Below, one piece after another: positions 33,256 through 45,524 of a stretch of 45,592 nucleotides of DNA (positions are counted from its first letter, which is position 1; each line of letters begins with the position of its first letter). The stretch comes from Clostridia bacterium (lineage in GTDB: Bacteria; Bacillota; Clostridia; Oscillospirales; CAG-272). The notes under the pieces were generated by a model, which was not told the DNA's origin, did not search any database, and worked only from the letters and a program-made list of their open reading frames with translations. The translations under genes were made by a program, and so were the position numbers. The stretch spans positions 1 to 45,592 of the forward strand of contig JAGAPG010000023.1 in assembly GCA_017623355.1 (NCBI GenBank), read 5' to 3'.

Positions 33256-36200
33256 ATGCATAATAAGCTCAGAAAAATAACTAAATACATACAGGTTGTC
33301 GAAAATGCTCGATTTTGCAACCGAAAGGAAATAGAGGATATTTCATTTTTTGAATGCGGTATCAAAAAGGGTAATGATATGCCGCCACTTTCAAGCTTCA
33401 AAAAATATGAAAAGCATTCTTATTGGTGTACCTCTCCCGATTCTCATGCTTGGCTTCGTATGGTAATAGATATTCCCCGGGAAATGAAGGGAATGCCCGT
33501 AATGCTCAAAATATCAACGGATAACGCATCAGATTGGTTCGTTGATAATCCGCAGTTCATAGCTTATGTTGACGGGAAAATGCGTCAAGGTCTTGATACC
33601 AATCACAGATATATGATCCTTGACGGAAGCCGTGATAGCTATGAGATACATCTTTACGCTTACACAGGAAGAAAAACGGCTCTCTCAAGATTTTACGCAG
33701 AAATCAAAAATGTTATTCCTGCAGTTAATGATCTTTATTACGATCTTATTTATCCGTTTGAAATTCTTTCATTTATAGATCAATATTCAAACGAATACGC
33801 ACAGATCATAAGATATCTTGACTCCGCCGTTACTATGCTTGAGCTTTACGATGTGGAATCTGATGAATTTATAGAATCCGCTAAACGCGCAAGAAAATTT
33901 TTGCAGGATGAGTTTTACGGTAAATTCTGTAAGGAGCAGCCTATGACGACTATCCTTATAGGCCATACTCACATCGACTGCGCTTGGCTTTGGACTCTTG
34001 AACAAACAAGAGAAAAGGTTCAACGCTCGTTCGCTACCGTAGTCGAACTTATGAAGCGTTATCCCGAATATAAATTTATGTCATCTCAGCCGTTGCTTTA
34101 CAGAAAGCTAAAGGAAGAAGCTCCCGAAATTTACGAGGAGGTTAAAAGGCTCGTAAAGGAAGGCAGATGGGAGGTCGAGGGCTCTATGTGGGTTGAGGCT
34201 GACTGTAATCTCACATCAGGAGAGAGCCTTGTTCGTCAAATCATTTACGGAAAAAGATTCTTCAAGGATGAATTCGGAGTTAATACAAGAACTCTTTGGC
34301 TTCCGGACGTTTTCGGATATAGCGCAGCGCTTCCGCAGATACTCAAAAAAAGCGGTGTGGACTGGTTTGTGACCTCTAAAATAAGCTGGAACGATACCAA
34401 TATGATGCCGTATGATACATTCAGATGGAAGGGTATTGACGGAACTAAGATTAATACATATTTCTTGACCGCACAGGATGATAAGGGCGGAGCTCCCGAA
34501 AGATATACTACTTATGTAGCAGGCAGTGATGCCAAAATGGTTTCGGGCACTTGGAAAAGATATCAGCAAAAAATGCTTAATAACGAGGTTATCGCAACAT
34601 TCGGCTGGGGCGATGGCGGCGGAGGACCTACTCCTGAGCATCTTGAATTTGCAAGACGCGGCTCTAAGGGTGTAAGCGGAGTTCCTAATTCAAAAATTGA
34701 TTTTGCAGGTAACTTCCTAAAGCGACTTGAAGACAAAATCGAAGGAAGCAATCTTGTACCGGAATGGCAGGGTGAGCTTTATCTCGAATTCCACAGAGGA
34801 ACTTATACATCAATAGCAAAGAACAAGAGAAACAACCGTAAGAGCGAATTTTTATTCCTCGACGCAGAGCTTGTTTCCGTTCTTGCAAAGGAGCTTCTCG
34901 GAAATAATTTCCCAAAGAATACATTAAGAGATGGTTGGGAAACGATTCTTACTAACCAATTCCACGATATAATTCCGGGCTCATCAATAAAAGCAGTGTA
35001 CGACAGATCCGACATAGATTACGCAAGAGTAAAAGCCTGCGCCGACAAAATTATCGACTCCGCAAAATCCGACATTGCAAGCAAGCTCGACAAAAATTGC
35101 GGATACGTAATTTTCAATCCACACTCATTTACAACAGACGGCTTAGTAAAAATAGATGGAAAGAGCGCTATAGCTAAAAATATCGCTTCAAAGGGATACA
35201 CCTGCGTAAACGATCTTGTTTCGACAAATACCGTAAAAATCGACGGCAAAACAGTTGAAACAAACTGCTTTACGGTAAAATTCGACAAAGATTGGCAGAT
35301 CACATCTATATACGATAAAAAGAATTCCCGCGAGGTTATAAAGAACGGCAAAAAGGGTAATGAGATCCGCGTTTATGTTGACTATCCCGATTGCTACGAG
35401 GCGTGGGAATGGGAAGCATATTCGCTTGATAATTACAAGAGTCTCACAGAGCTTGAAAGCGTTGAAACCGTGCTTGACGGAGCAAGAGTCGGAATCAAGC
35501 TCGTTCGTCCGTTTATGAGCTCCAAGGTTACTCAAACTATTTGGTTCTATGACGATATCGCTAAGATAGATTTTGAAACTGTTGCCGATTGGCACGAGCA
35601 AAACAAGATGGTCAAGGCCGTGTTTGACGTAGATATAAATACCGACAAGGCTACATACGAAATACAGTTTGGTACTATTGAGCGTCCTACTCATAAGAAT
35701 ACGAGCTGGGATGAAGCAAAATTCGAGGTTTGCGCTCAAAAATATGCGGATATATCAGAGGGTGGCTACGGCGTCAGCATTATAAATGATTGCAAATACG
35801 GTCACGATATTCATAACGGACTTATGCAGCTTTCGCTCCTCAAATGCGCAGTTGACCCAAACCCCGAGGCAGATCAAGGAATTATGGAATGTACTTATTC
35901 GATATGTCCTCACGCAGGCACTCTTGCACAAAGCGATACGGTTAAATATGCATACTATCTTAACTATCCTATGAGCGCTGTAAAGGCAAGCGGTGAAAAG
36001 AGCTTGATACCCGAAAGCTATTCTTTTGTAAGCATAAATAAAGAAAACATTATTTGCGAAACAGTAAAGGAAGCAGAGGAGTCAGACGATACGGTTATAC
36101 GTCTTTACGAATGTAAGAATATTCGTTCCAAAGCCGAGATAACTATAGGCTTTGATGCTAAGAAATGTTATCTTTGCGATATGCTTGAAAACGAGCTTGA

Positions 36201-36279
36201 GGAAATAGCAATAAACGATAAAAAGATCGCAGTTGATATGAAGGGCTTTGAAATAATTACCCTTAAATTCAAAAAATAA
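33256..36279 (+). CDS. GH38 alpha-mannosidase
   Basis: A 1007-aa family 38 retaining alpha-mannosidase, Zn2+-dependent. Metal motif HTHIDCAWLW with H237, H239 and D241; WEVEGSMWVEADCNLTSGE near 305-323; predicted nucleophile D351 in LWLPDVFGYSAALPQ; later FGWGDGGGGPTPE, and NQFHDIIPGSSIKAVY holding another metal histidine. The C-terminal beta-domains are complete. No signal peptide, so it hydrolyses imported alpha-mannosides. ATG 33256 follows TAGGAG. Together with GH92 it provides two mannosidases of complementary linkage range. Convergent with tgt. Confidence 0.95.
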   Translation: MHNKLRKITKYIQVVENARFCNRKEIEDISFFECGIKKGNDMPPLSSFKKYEKHSYWCTSPDSHAWLRMVIDIPREMKGMPVMLKISTDNASDWFVDNPQFIAYVDGKMRQGLDTNHRYMILDGSRDSYEIHLYAYTGRKTALSRFYAEIKNVIPAVNDLYYDLIYPFEILSFIDQYSNEYAQIIRYLDSAVTMLELYDVESDEFIESAKRARKFLQDEFYGKFCKEQPMTTILIGHTHIDCAWLWTLEQTREKVQRSFATVVELMKRYPEYKFMSSQPLLYRKLKEEAPEIYEEVKRLVKEGRWEVEGSMWVEADCNLTSGESLVRQIIYGKRFFKDEFGVNTRTLWLPDVFGYSAALPQILKKSGVDWFVTSKISWNDTNMMPYDTFRWKGIDGTKINTYFLTAQDDKGGAPERYTTYVAGSDAKMVSGTWKRYQQKMLNNEVIATFGWGDGGGGPTPEHLEFARRGSKGVSGVPNSKIDFAGNFLKRLEDKIEGSNLVPEWQGELYLEFHRGTYTSIAKNKRNNRKSEFLFLDAELVSVLAKELLGNNFPKNTLRDGWETILTNQFHDIIPGSSIKAVYDRSDIDYARVKACADKIIDSAKSDIASKLDKNCGYVIFNPHSFTTDGLVKIDGKSAIAKNIASKGYTCVNDLVSTNTVKIDGKTVETNCFTVKFDKDWQITSIYDKKNSREVIKNGKKGNEIRVYVDYPDCYEAWEWEAYSLDNYKSLTELESVETVLDGARVGIKLVRPFMSSKVTQTIWFYDDIAKIDFETVADWHEQNKMVKAVFDVDINTDKATYEIQFGTIERPTHKNTSWDEAKFEVCAQKYADISEGGYGVSIINDCKYGHDIHNGLMQLSLLKCAVDPNPEADQGIMECTYSICPHAGTLAQSDTVKYAYYLNYPMSAVKASGEKSLIPESYSFVSINKENIICETVKEAEESDDTVIRLYECKNIRSKAEITIGFDAKKCYLCDMLENELEEIAINDKKIAVDMKGFEIITLKFKK

Positions 36280-36283
36280 AAGT

Positions 36284-36313
36284 AAAAATGAGCACATTAA
36301 AGTGCTCATTTTT
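36284..36313. terminator. Bidirectional terminator
   Basis: 12-bp stem AAAAATGAGCAC (36284-36295) with 36302-36313, loop ATTAAA, T-rich flanks. Between GH38 and the convergent tgt. Confidence 0.9.
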
Positions 36314-36322
36314 GTTTTTTAA

Positions 36323-39417
<3,095 letters not shown>

Positions 39418-39433
39418 TGTCGCTCACTCCTTT

Positions 39434-42010
39434 TTAAAATAACTTTTTAAGCTCAAATATAAAATTCATAGCCTCTATCGGCGTAAGAGTATTTATATCT
39501 ATCTTTTTTATCCTGTCAGCCGCCTCATAGACTCCTATATCCTCGATGGAAAGCTCCATTGTAGGCTGAGCCTTTTTAGATATCGGCTGCTTTATTTGTA
39601 TTTCTCCGCTAAGTATTTCGTTAAGTATCTGCTTTGCGCGTTTTACTACCTCGTTGGGAACTCCGGCAAGCTTAGATACCTCTATACCGTAGCTGTCATC
39701 AGTAGGTCCTTTCACGATCTTACGAAGGAATACGATATCCTCTCCGCGTTTTTTCGCAGCTATATTGTAATTCACTATTCCGCTTATTTCGTCCTCAAGC
39801 GAGGTCAGCTCGTGATAGTGTGTTGCAAACATAGTTTTTGCGCCTATTTTTTTACTTGCAGTATATTCGGCTATTGCGCGAGCCATACTCATTCCGTCAT
39901 AGGTGCTCGTTCCTCTGCCTATCTCATCGTATATTATAAAGCTACGCTTTGTCGCGTTTTCAAGAATATATGCAACCTCTGTCATTTCAAGCATAAATGT
40001 AGACTGTCCCGATGCAAGATCGTCAGATGCTCCGACACGCGTGAAAAGCTTATCCACAACGCCGATACGCGCTTCCTTTGCGGGCACGAACGAGCCTATC
40101 TGCGCCATAACAACAATAAGCGCGCTTTGACGCATATACGTTGATTTTCCTGCCATATTAGGTCCTGTTATGAGTGCCAAACGATCGCTCGTTGTATTAA
40201 GATAGGTGTCGTTTGGAACGAAATAGCTATCCTTTACAAACTGCTCTACAACAGGGTGACGTCCGTCCTTTATATCGATAACGTCGCTGTAATCGACCTC
40301 AGGTCGAACATAATTATTCTTCATAGCAACCTCTGCCAAGGACACATATACATCAAGCCTTGCAAGCAGATTCGCGCTCTTTTGTATTCTCTTGAAATTT
40401 TTCGATATTTCCTCGCGCAACGCGATAAATATATCATACTCAAGCGAGCATACCTTATCCTGAGCGCCAAGCACAGTAGCTTCCATGCTTTTTAGATCCT
40501 CGGTAATATAGCGCTCACAGTTTGAAAGCGTTTGCTTTCTTATATAATGATCCGGAACTTGTGATATAAATGATTTCGTAACCTCAATATAATATCCAAA
40601 GACCTTATTATATCCAATCTTAAGATTTTTTATATCTGTTCTTTCACGCTCATCCTGCTCTATCTTTGCTATCCAACCCTTACCGTCTTTCATTACGGAA
40701 CGGAGATAATCGACATCCTTATTGAAGCCGTCTTTTATAAAGCCTCCCTCTCTTATTGAAAATGGCGGAGTTTCCACAAGAGTTTCATCTATCATTTTGT
40801 AGATATCCTCAAGAGTATCAAGCTCATCTCTTATTTGAGAAAGCTCTAAAGTATTTACCGTGAAAAGAAGATTTTTTATTTCGGGAAGAACGGATATTGT
40901 AGATGCGATAGCACGAAGGTCCTTTCCGCCCGCTGTACCGTATACAACCTTGGTCATAAGTCTTTCTATATCGAGAACATTCGACATAAGATGCGCAATT
41001 TCTTCCCTCAATACAAAATTTTCGACCAATGTTTCTACCGCGCTTTGACGCGCGCTTATTCTTTTTATATCAATAAGCGGATGCTCTACAAAATTGCGGA
41101 GCATTCTTGCACCCATTGCGGTTTTTGTTTTATCAAGCACCCAGAAAAGACTTCCTCTTTTCTCCTTGTTACGCATAGTTTCACAAAGCTCAAGATTTCT
41201 TCTTGTATTAAGATCCATCTCAAGATACTGTCCCTCTCCGTAAACATTGAGATTGTTTATATAGGAAATATCCGTCCTTTGAGTGTCGCTTATATATTTA
41301 AGTATCGCGCCCATAGCGCAAAGCATGGGCTCGTCATTTTCGTATTTTACTATAAAATCCGAGCCAAATTGGCTTCTTACCGTATTTATTGCCGAGGAAT
41401 ATTCAAAATTCTCCGCCATATCGAATTCGCAAAGCGCACCTATTCTCGTTCTTGCAAAATCATATATGTACGGCGCATCGTCCTTTGATGTATTTACGAT
41501 TATTTCTCTGGGTGCATACGTGCCAAGCTCGTTTAAAATTTTACTGTTTTCTTTATCTATTGATGTTGCCGAGATCTCTCCTGTTGAAATATCGGCAAAG
41601 CATACTCCAACTCTTGTGCCCTTAATATATAAGGATGCAAGATAATTGTTTCTGTTTTCATTTAAGAGATTTGTTTCAACAACAGTGCCGGGGGTTATCT
41701 CTCTTACTACCTCACGGCGAACAAGACCCTTTGTGGTTGCAGGGTCCTCCATTTGCTCGCATATTGCTACCTTGTAGCCCTTGGATATAAGCTTACCTAT
41801 ATAGCCCTCGCAGCTGTGGTAAGGAATACCGCACATAGGCGCTCTCTCTTCCTCACCACAATCTCTGCCTGTAAGAGTAAGCTCAAGCTCTCTCGATGCT
41901 TTTATTGCATCGTCAAAGAACATTTCATAAAAGTCACCAAGACGATAAAACAGTATAAAATCCTTATACTGATTTTTTATATCAAGGTATTGTTGCATCA
42001 TTGATGTCAT
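39434..42010 (-). CDS. mutS: DNA mismatch recognition protein MutS
   Basis: An 858-aa MutS1. Mismatch-reading F27-x-E29 in GDFYEMFF; connector and lever domains; Walker A GPNMAGKST near 612; IIYDEIGRGTSTYDG Walker B; ATHYHELTSLE; C-terminal segment ending ELKKLF. Length normal. ATG 42010 has GGAGAT about 10 nt upstream. Works with MutL encoded directly downstream to recruit strand excision after mismatch binding. 25 bp downstream of ylbF. Confidence 0.98.
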   Translation of the reverse strand: MTSMMQQYLDIKNQYKDFILFYRLGDFYEMFFDDAIKASRELELTLTGRDCGEEERAPMCGIPYHSCEGYIGKLISKGYKVAICEQMEDPATTKGLVRREVVREITPGTVVETNLLNENRNNYLASLYIKGTRVGVCFADISTGEISATSIDKENSKILNELGTYAPREIIVNTSKDDAPYIYDFARTRIGALCEFDMAENFEYSSAINTVRSQFGSDFIVKYENDEPMLCAMGAILKYISDTQRTDISYINNLNVYGEGQYLEMDLNTRRNLELCETMRNKEKRGSLFWVLDKTKTAMGARMLRNFVEHPLIDIKRISARQSAVETLVENFVLREEIAHLMSNVLDIERLMTKVVYGTAGGKDLRAIASTISVLPEIKNLLFTVNTLELSQIRDELDTLEDIYKMIDETLVETPPFSIREGGFIKDGFNKDVDYLRSVMKDGKGWIAKIEQDERERTDIKNLKIGYNKVFGYYIEVTKSFISQVPDHYIRKQTLSNCERYITEDLKSMEATVLGAQDKVCSLEYDIFIALREEISKNFKRIQKSANLLARLDVYVSLAEVAMKNNYVRPEVDYSDVIDIKDGRHPVVEQFVKDSYFVPNDTYLNTTSDRLALITGPNMAGKSTYMRQSALIVVMAQIGSFVPAKEARIGVVDKLFTRVGASDDLASGQSTFMLEMTEVAYILENATKRSFIIYDEIGRGTSTYDGMSMARAIAEYTASKKIGAKTMFATHYHELTSLEDEISGIVNYNIAAKKRGEDIVFLRKIVKGPTDDSYGIEVSKLAGVPNEVVKRAKQILNEILSGEIQIKQPISKKAQPTMELSIEDIGVYEAADRIKKIDINTLTPIEAMNFIFELKKLF

Positions 42011-42035
42011 ACTGTTCTATCTCCGTTTCTTTTAA

Positions 42036-42431
42036 TTAGTGATGGTGTCCGCAATCAGAGCCACAGCTGCTGCAATCGTGTGTGCAGGGGCGTTGACCTG
42101 TGATTTGAAATTCGATCTCGCCGTTTACAGCATTCATAAGCTCGTTTACTTCCTGCTGAACTGCGTTGAGCTCAATAAAAGCAGGGCTTTCCATAACTGC
42201 TGCAACGATATCGTTCAAACGGTTTTCGATAGCCTCGATAACCTTTTGATCAACAGGATCCTTTTTGTACTCTTCTGCAAGAGCGATCTGCTGAGTGTTG
42301 TATTCGAGCATCAACTTTTGGAGCTCCTCATCCTTATCGTACTTGTCCTTTGCCTCATTCATTTTCACGATACAGGGTGCTTTTTTGATTTCTTGACCAA
42401 GCTCTGCAGCAAGCTTCATGATTTTTTCCAT
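42036..42431 (-). CDS. YlbF/YmcA-family protein with Cys-His tail
   Basis: A 131-aa helical protein of the Com_YlbF family. In B. subtilis, YlbF, YmcA and YaaT form a complex carrying [4Fe-4S] clusters that affects RNase Y activity, biofilm and competence. Its position between miaB and mutS matches ymcA. The C-terminus carries C116, C120, C123 and C127 followed by HHH, a likely metal or Fe-S ligand set. ATG 42431 follows AAAGGAG. Cytoplasmic. Role in RNA processing is inferred from family and synteny. Confidence 0.85.
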   Translation of the reverse strand: MEKIMKLAAELGQEIKKAPCIVKMNEAKDKYDKDEELQKLMLEYNTQQIALAEEYKKDPVDQKVIEAIENRLNDIVAAVMESPAFIELNAVQQEVNELMNAVNGEIEFQITGQRPCTHDCSSCGSDCGHHH

Positions 42432-42448
42432 ATTTGTATCTCCTTTAT

Positions 42449-43852
42449 TTATATTTCACCGTACAGTGCAAATGTGTCTGCACGAATGATTTTTATATTT
42501 ATAAACTGTCCTGTATAATCCTTGTCGGATTCAAAATGGACTATCTTATTTCCCTCTGTACGAGAGGAATATATATTTTCATTATTTTTACTTTTTCCCT
42601 CTACGAGCACCTTAACGGTTTTTCCGATCATAGCCTCGTTTTTTGCTTTTGATATTTCGTTTTGTACATCGTTCAATCTTTCAAATCTTGCTTTTTTCAC
42701 ATCATCGGATATCTGATTCTCCATTGAATAAGCAACCGTACCCTTTCTCGGTGAAAACTGAAATGTATATATTGAATCATACTCTACGCTTTTAACTATA
42801 TCTATAGTTTTTTCAAAATCCTCGTCACTCTCTCCCGGAAAGCCTACGATTATATCGGTAGTAAATACGATACCCTCGTTTTTCTCCTTGAGCTCCTTAA
42901 CGATAGATAGATATTTTTCCTTATCGTAATGCCTGTTCATTCGTTTCAAAACATTATCAGAACCGGACTGAAGAGGAAGGTGAAAATGATTTGCTATCTT
43001 GTTGCTCTTTGAAATAGCATCTATTAATTCACTTGAAGCATCTTTAGGATGGCTCGTCATAAGATGTATCCAAAAATCGCCCTCAATTTTCGATATTTCT
43101 TTAAGAAGATCCGCAATAGTCGGCTTACCTTCAAGATCCTTGCCGTAAGAGTTTACGTTTTGACCAAGAAGCGTTATGTCCTTATATCCATCCTTTACAA
43201 GCTCTCTTACCTCGTTTAAAACGTCTTCAATTTTACGACTGCGCTCTCTGCCTCTTACATACGGAACAATGCAGTATGTGCAAAAATTATTACAGCCATA
43301 CATTATGCTTACCCAAGCCTTAAATCCGCTTTCGCGAACAACAGGCACACCCTCGGCTATACTCGGCTTTTCATTCTCCTTAACAAATATACGCTTGCCC
43401 TTATTCAAGGCGTTATACACATATTCGGGAATTTTATGAAGCGAGCCTGTGCCAAAAACGAAATCAACATAATGATAAGAATGCTTGAGCTGCTCAGCCC
43501 TATGCTCCTGAGCAGGCATACATCCGCAAACACCGATAACTGTGTTGGGGTTCCGCGCCTTATTATGCTTATATCTTCCTATAACCGAAAGTGCTCTTTT
43601 CTCCGCGTGCTCACGTATAGCGCAGGTATTTACCATTATAAGATCGGCTACGGTCTCGTCATCTGTAAGGGTATATCCCATTGAAAGAAAGATACCGCGT
43701 ATCCTTTCGCTATCCGCTTCGTTTTGCTGACATCCGAGCGTATATACAAATGTTTTAAGTTCCTTATCTTTTATCATTTCACGCACTTTTTGAGTATATT
43801 CAGCCTGTATTGCCATCTCGTGCGGAGTGACGAAATTTGTATTATCGTTCAT
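42449..43852 (-). CDS. miaB: tRNA-2-methylthio-N6-isopentenyladenosine synthase
   Basis: A 467-aa methylthiotransferase. N-terminal UPF0004 domain with auxiliary-cluster cysteines C41 (TLGCQQNEADSE), C77 (NTCAIREHAEKRA) and C111 (CGCMPAQ). Radical-SAM motif C187-x3-C191-x2-C194 (GCNNFCTYC). C-terminal TRAM domain. It methylthiolates i6A37 of tRNAs reading UNN codons. ATG 43852 has AAGGACAGG. First gene of the operon, behind the promoter at 43883-43911. Confidence 0.96.
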   Translation of the reverse strand: MNDNTNFVTPHEMAIQAEYTQKVREMIKDKELKTFVYTLGCQQNEADSERIRGIFLSMGYTLTDDETVADLIMVNTCAIREHAEKRALSVIGRYKHNKARNPNTVIGVCGCMPAQEHRAEQLKHSYHYVDFVFGTGSLHKIPEYVYNALNKGKRIFVKENEKPSIAEGVPVVRESGFKAWVSIMYGCNNFCTYCIVPYVRGRERSRKIEDVLNEVRELVKDGYKDITLLGQNVNSYGKDLEGKPTIADLLKEISKIEGDFWIHLMTSHPKDASSELIDAISKSNKIANHFHLPLQSGSDNVLKRMNRHYDKEKYLSIVKELKEKNEGIVFTTDIIVGFPGESDEDFEKTIDIVKSVEYDSIYTFQFSPRKGTVAYSMENQISDDVKKARFERLNDVQNEISKAKNEAMIGKTVKVLVEGKSKNNENIYSSRTEGNKIVHFESDKDYTGQFINIKIIRADTFALYGEI

Positions 43853-43882
43853 TTCCTGTCCTTAAAAATAAATATTTATATA

Positions 43883-43911
43883 ATTTTATCATATTTTAAT
43901 AGAATATTCAA
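43883..43911 (-). promoter_or_regulatory. Promoter of the miaB-tgt operon
   Basis: Minus strand: -35 TTGAAT (43906-43911), 17-bp spacer ending TGA, -10 TAAAAT (43883-43888). Confidence 0.65.
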
Positions 43912-43936
43912 GCGATTTATATTAAATTATAAAATA

Positions 43937-43958
43937 AAAGCGGGGAATTTCCCGCTTT
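43937..43958 (-). terminator. Terminator of the flavodoxin-like gene
   Basis: 8-bp stem AAAGCGGG (43937-43944) with CCCGCTTT (43951-43958), loop GAATTT, followed by T-rich sequence on the minus strand. It overlaps the stop codon. Confidence 0.75.
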
Positions 43959-44436
43959 AATTTTTCAAGTATTCCAAAAGCTCCGAAACGTTCTCTTTCG
44001 ATACAAAATCTCCGCCGTTTTTAAATATTTCCATCATTTGTCTATCATCGTACTTATTCTCGCTTATTACCTTTTTCGACACCATTTTAAGAAGCATTTT
44101 GTTAAATCCTCGTTGCTTTGTCATATCAAGTCCGCCAAGGGCATAAAAAAGCCTTCTTCCGACAAGATCCTTTTTGTTTGCTTCTAACAGATACTTCATA
44201 ATAGTTTCTCTATCGGGAGTCATTCCTACGGCAAGAACGCATTTTACGTTGTATTTTTTGAGCTTAGAGAGCTTTTTTATCTTATTTGCAAATATCCAAC
44301 CGACAAAAACGATTTCTTCTTTCTTGCTAACACGACTTTTTAAGGAAATATCGACACATTCCCCACCGATTTCATTCGCAATAAGCTCTGCATAACGCTT
44401 TGAAAATCCTGTATTAGAGCAATATAAAACCTTCAT
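43957..44436 (-). CDS. Flavodoxin-like protein
   Basis: A 159-aa protein with the FMN phosphate-loop pattern of flavodoxins (VLYCSNTGFSKRYAELIA at 3-20) and the following EIVFVGWIFANKIKKL and CVLAVGMTPDRETI segments. The sequence resembles the flavodoxin-domain subgroup found in Firmicutes rather than electron-carrier flavodoxin itself. Redox partner unknown. ATG 44436 has AAGGAG. 64 bp downstream of hpt with no clear promoter between, so probably its co-transcribed partner. Confidence 0.75.
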   Translation of the reverse strand: MKVLYCSNTGFSKRYAELIANEIGGECVDISLKSRVSKKEEIVFVGWIFANKIKKLSKLKKYNVKCVLAVGMTPDRETIMKYLLEANKKDLVGRRLFYALGGLDMTKQRGFNKMLLKMVSKKVISENKYDDRQMMEIFKNGGDFVSKENVSELLEYLKN

Positions 44437-44500
44437 AAATTCTCCTTAAAAACACAACTCTTTACGCAAACGACAGACACATAGTGCCACAAAACGCAAA

Positions 44501-45061
44501 TCAATCAACCTCAGTATCATATTCCGCTATATACGGCAGATTCCTATAGTTTTCAGCACAATCGAGTCCATATCCGATAACAAAGAAATCGGGAATTGTA
44601 AAGAGCGCCATATCGGCTTTAAAATCGACCAAACGGCGATCGGGCTTATCAAGCAAGGTTACTACCTTTAAAGAAAGTGGATTTCTCGACTTTAAAAGCT
44701 TAACTATATCATTCAAGGTTCTGCCCGTATCAACAATATCCTCAATTATTATAACATGATATTTAGAAATATCTCTGTCAAGATCCATAGTGATTCTGAC
44801 GATACCACTCGATACAGTACCCTCATAATAGCTTTTAGCACACATAAAGCCAATCTCGCAAGGCACGCTGATAGCGCGACAAATATCGGCTAAAAATACA
44901 AACGAGCCTTTCAATATGCTAACAAGCAAGATTGGACGTCCGTCATATGATGCGCTTATTTTTTCTCCGGCCTGCTTTATGGCTTCCTTTATTTCCTCTT
45001 CAGAAATAATTATACGCTTTATTTTCTTATTATAATCCTTAATGCATTGCTCTTTATCCAT
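44501..45061 (-). CDS. hpt: Hypoxanthine phosphoribosyltransferase
   Basis: A 186-aa purine salvage enzyme making IMP or GMP from hypoxanthine or guanine and PRPP. PRPP loop VIIIEDIVDTGRTLND; SILKGSFVFLADICR near 48-62; C-terminal DFFVIGYGLDCAENYRNLPYI. Length typical. AAGGTGG precedes ATG 45061. Own promoter at 45092-45120. Confidence 0.96.
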   Translation of the reverse strand: MDKEQCIKDYNKKIKRIIISEEEIKEAIKQAGEKISASYDGRPILLVSILKGSFVFLADICRAISVPCEIGFMCAKSYYEGTVSSGIVRITMDLDRDISKYHVIIIEDIVDTGRTLNDIVKLLKSRNPLSLKVVTLLDKPDRRLVDFKADMALFTIPDFFVIGYGLDCAENYRNLPYIAEYDTEVD

Positions 45062-45091
45062 TTAAATGTCCACCTTAAAAACTTTTTTATT

Positions 45092-45120
45092 ATTTTAACA
45101 TATATCTACAAAATCTTCAA
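45092..45120 (-). promoter_or_regulatory. Promoter of hpt
   Basis: Minus strand: -35 TTGAAG (45115-45120), 17-bp spacer ending TGT, -10 TAAAAT (45092-45097). Confidence 0.65.
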
Positions 45121-45144
45121 GTCCAAATATAAATATAATAAAAA

Positions 45145-45170
45145 AATCGACAAGCCGAAGCTTGTCGATT
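45145..45170 (-). terminator. Terminator after tRNA-Leu
   Basis: 11-bp stem AATCGACAAGC (45160-45170) with 45145-45155 closed by a UUCG tetraloop on the transcript, followed by T6. The stem begins at the terminal A of the encoded CCA. Confidence 0.9.
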
Positions 45171-45253
45171 GGTGCGAGAAACGGGACTTGAACCCGTATG
45201 TGCAAGACACACGCCCCTCAAACGTGCGCGTCTACCAGTTCCGCCACTCTCGC
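45170..45253 (-). tRNA. tRNA-Leu (anticodon GAG)
   Basis: 84 nt including encoded CCA (45170-45172). Acceptor stem GCGAGAG / TTCTCGC; D-loop with GGTAGACGC; anticodon loop TTGAGGG giving GAG, which reads CUC/CUU leucine codons; class II variable arm; T arm ACGGG-TTCAAGT-CCCGT. Single-gene transcription unit with its own promoter and terminator. Confidence 0.96.
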
Positions 45254-45286
45254 AAATTTGAGCAGGTTTATTTACCTTGCCTATGT

Positions 45287-45315
45287 ATTATACTAAAAGA
45301 AAAGGGGTTTGTCAA
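45287..45315 (-). promoter_or_regulatory. Consensus promoter of tRNA-Leu
   Basis: Minus strand: -35 TTGACA (45310-45315), 17-bp spacer, -10 TATAAT (45287-45292), full consensus, as expected for a stable RNA. Confidence 0.85.
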
Positions 45316-45364
45316 TACCTTTTTTGAATTTTTTAAAACTTTTTTCTTTTTCATATTTTAATTC

Positions 45365-45396
45365 AAAAGCCCTCTCTTTTAAAGAGAAGGCTTTTT
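45365..45396 (-). terminator. Terminator of the 39-aa membrane protein gene
   Basis: Stem AAAAGCC-TCTCTTT with AAAGAGA-GGCTTTT, one mismatch pair, A/T-rich flanks; 9 bp past the small gene's stop on the minus strand. The plus-strand flank is also T-rich. Confidence 0.7.
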
Positions 45397-45404
45397 CGTG
45401 TTTT

Positions 45405-45524
45405 TTATGAAAGAAGCGATGAAATGAGTATTGTTACTGCACCTACAAGCATAAGTCCTGCGAGTATCCAGCACATAATTCTAACGCCATTTATTTTAAG
45501 CTTTTTCTTTTTGTTGTTTCTCAT
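45405..45524 (-). CDS. Small single-helix membrane protein (39 aa)
   Basis: A 39-aa protein: basic N-terminus (MRNNKKKKLKINGVR), then one hydrophobic helix (about 16-38, beginning IMCWILAGLMLVGAV). Expected topology is N-terminus inside. AAAGGA lies about 9 nt before ATG 45524, and the ATG overlaps the upstream gene's stop as TAATG, so translation is coupled. A terminator follows. Family not recognised. Two independent signals (ribosome site, coupling) plus a coherent topology support a real gene. Confidence 0.7.
   Translation of the reverse strand: MRNNKKKKLKINGVRIMCWILAGLMLVGAVTILISSLLS

Noticed and set aside
35188-35739. 183-codon minus-strand frame opposite GH38
   Set aside because: GH38 reads through continuously with conserved content; the frame is an antisense shadow.
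39596-42518. Several long plus-strand frames opposite mutS and ylbF (up to 182 codons)
   Set aside because: They mirror mutS and ylbF codons, show no recognisable domains and lack ribosome sites.
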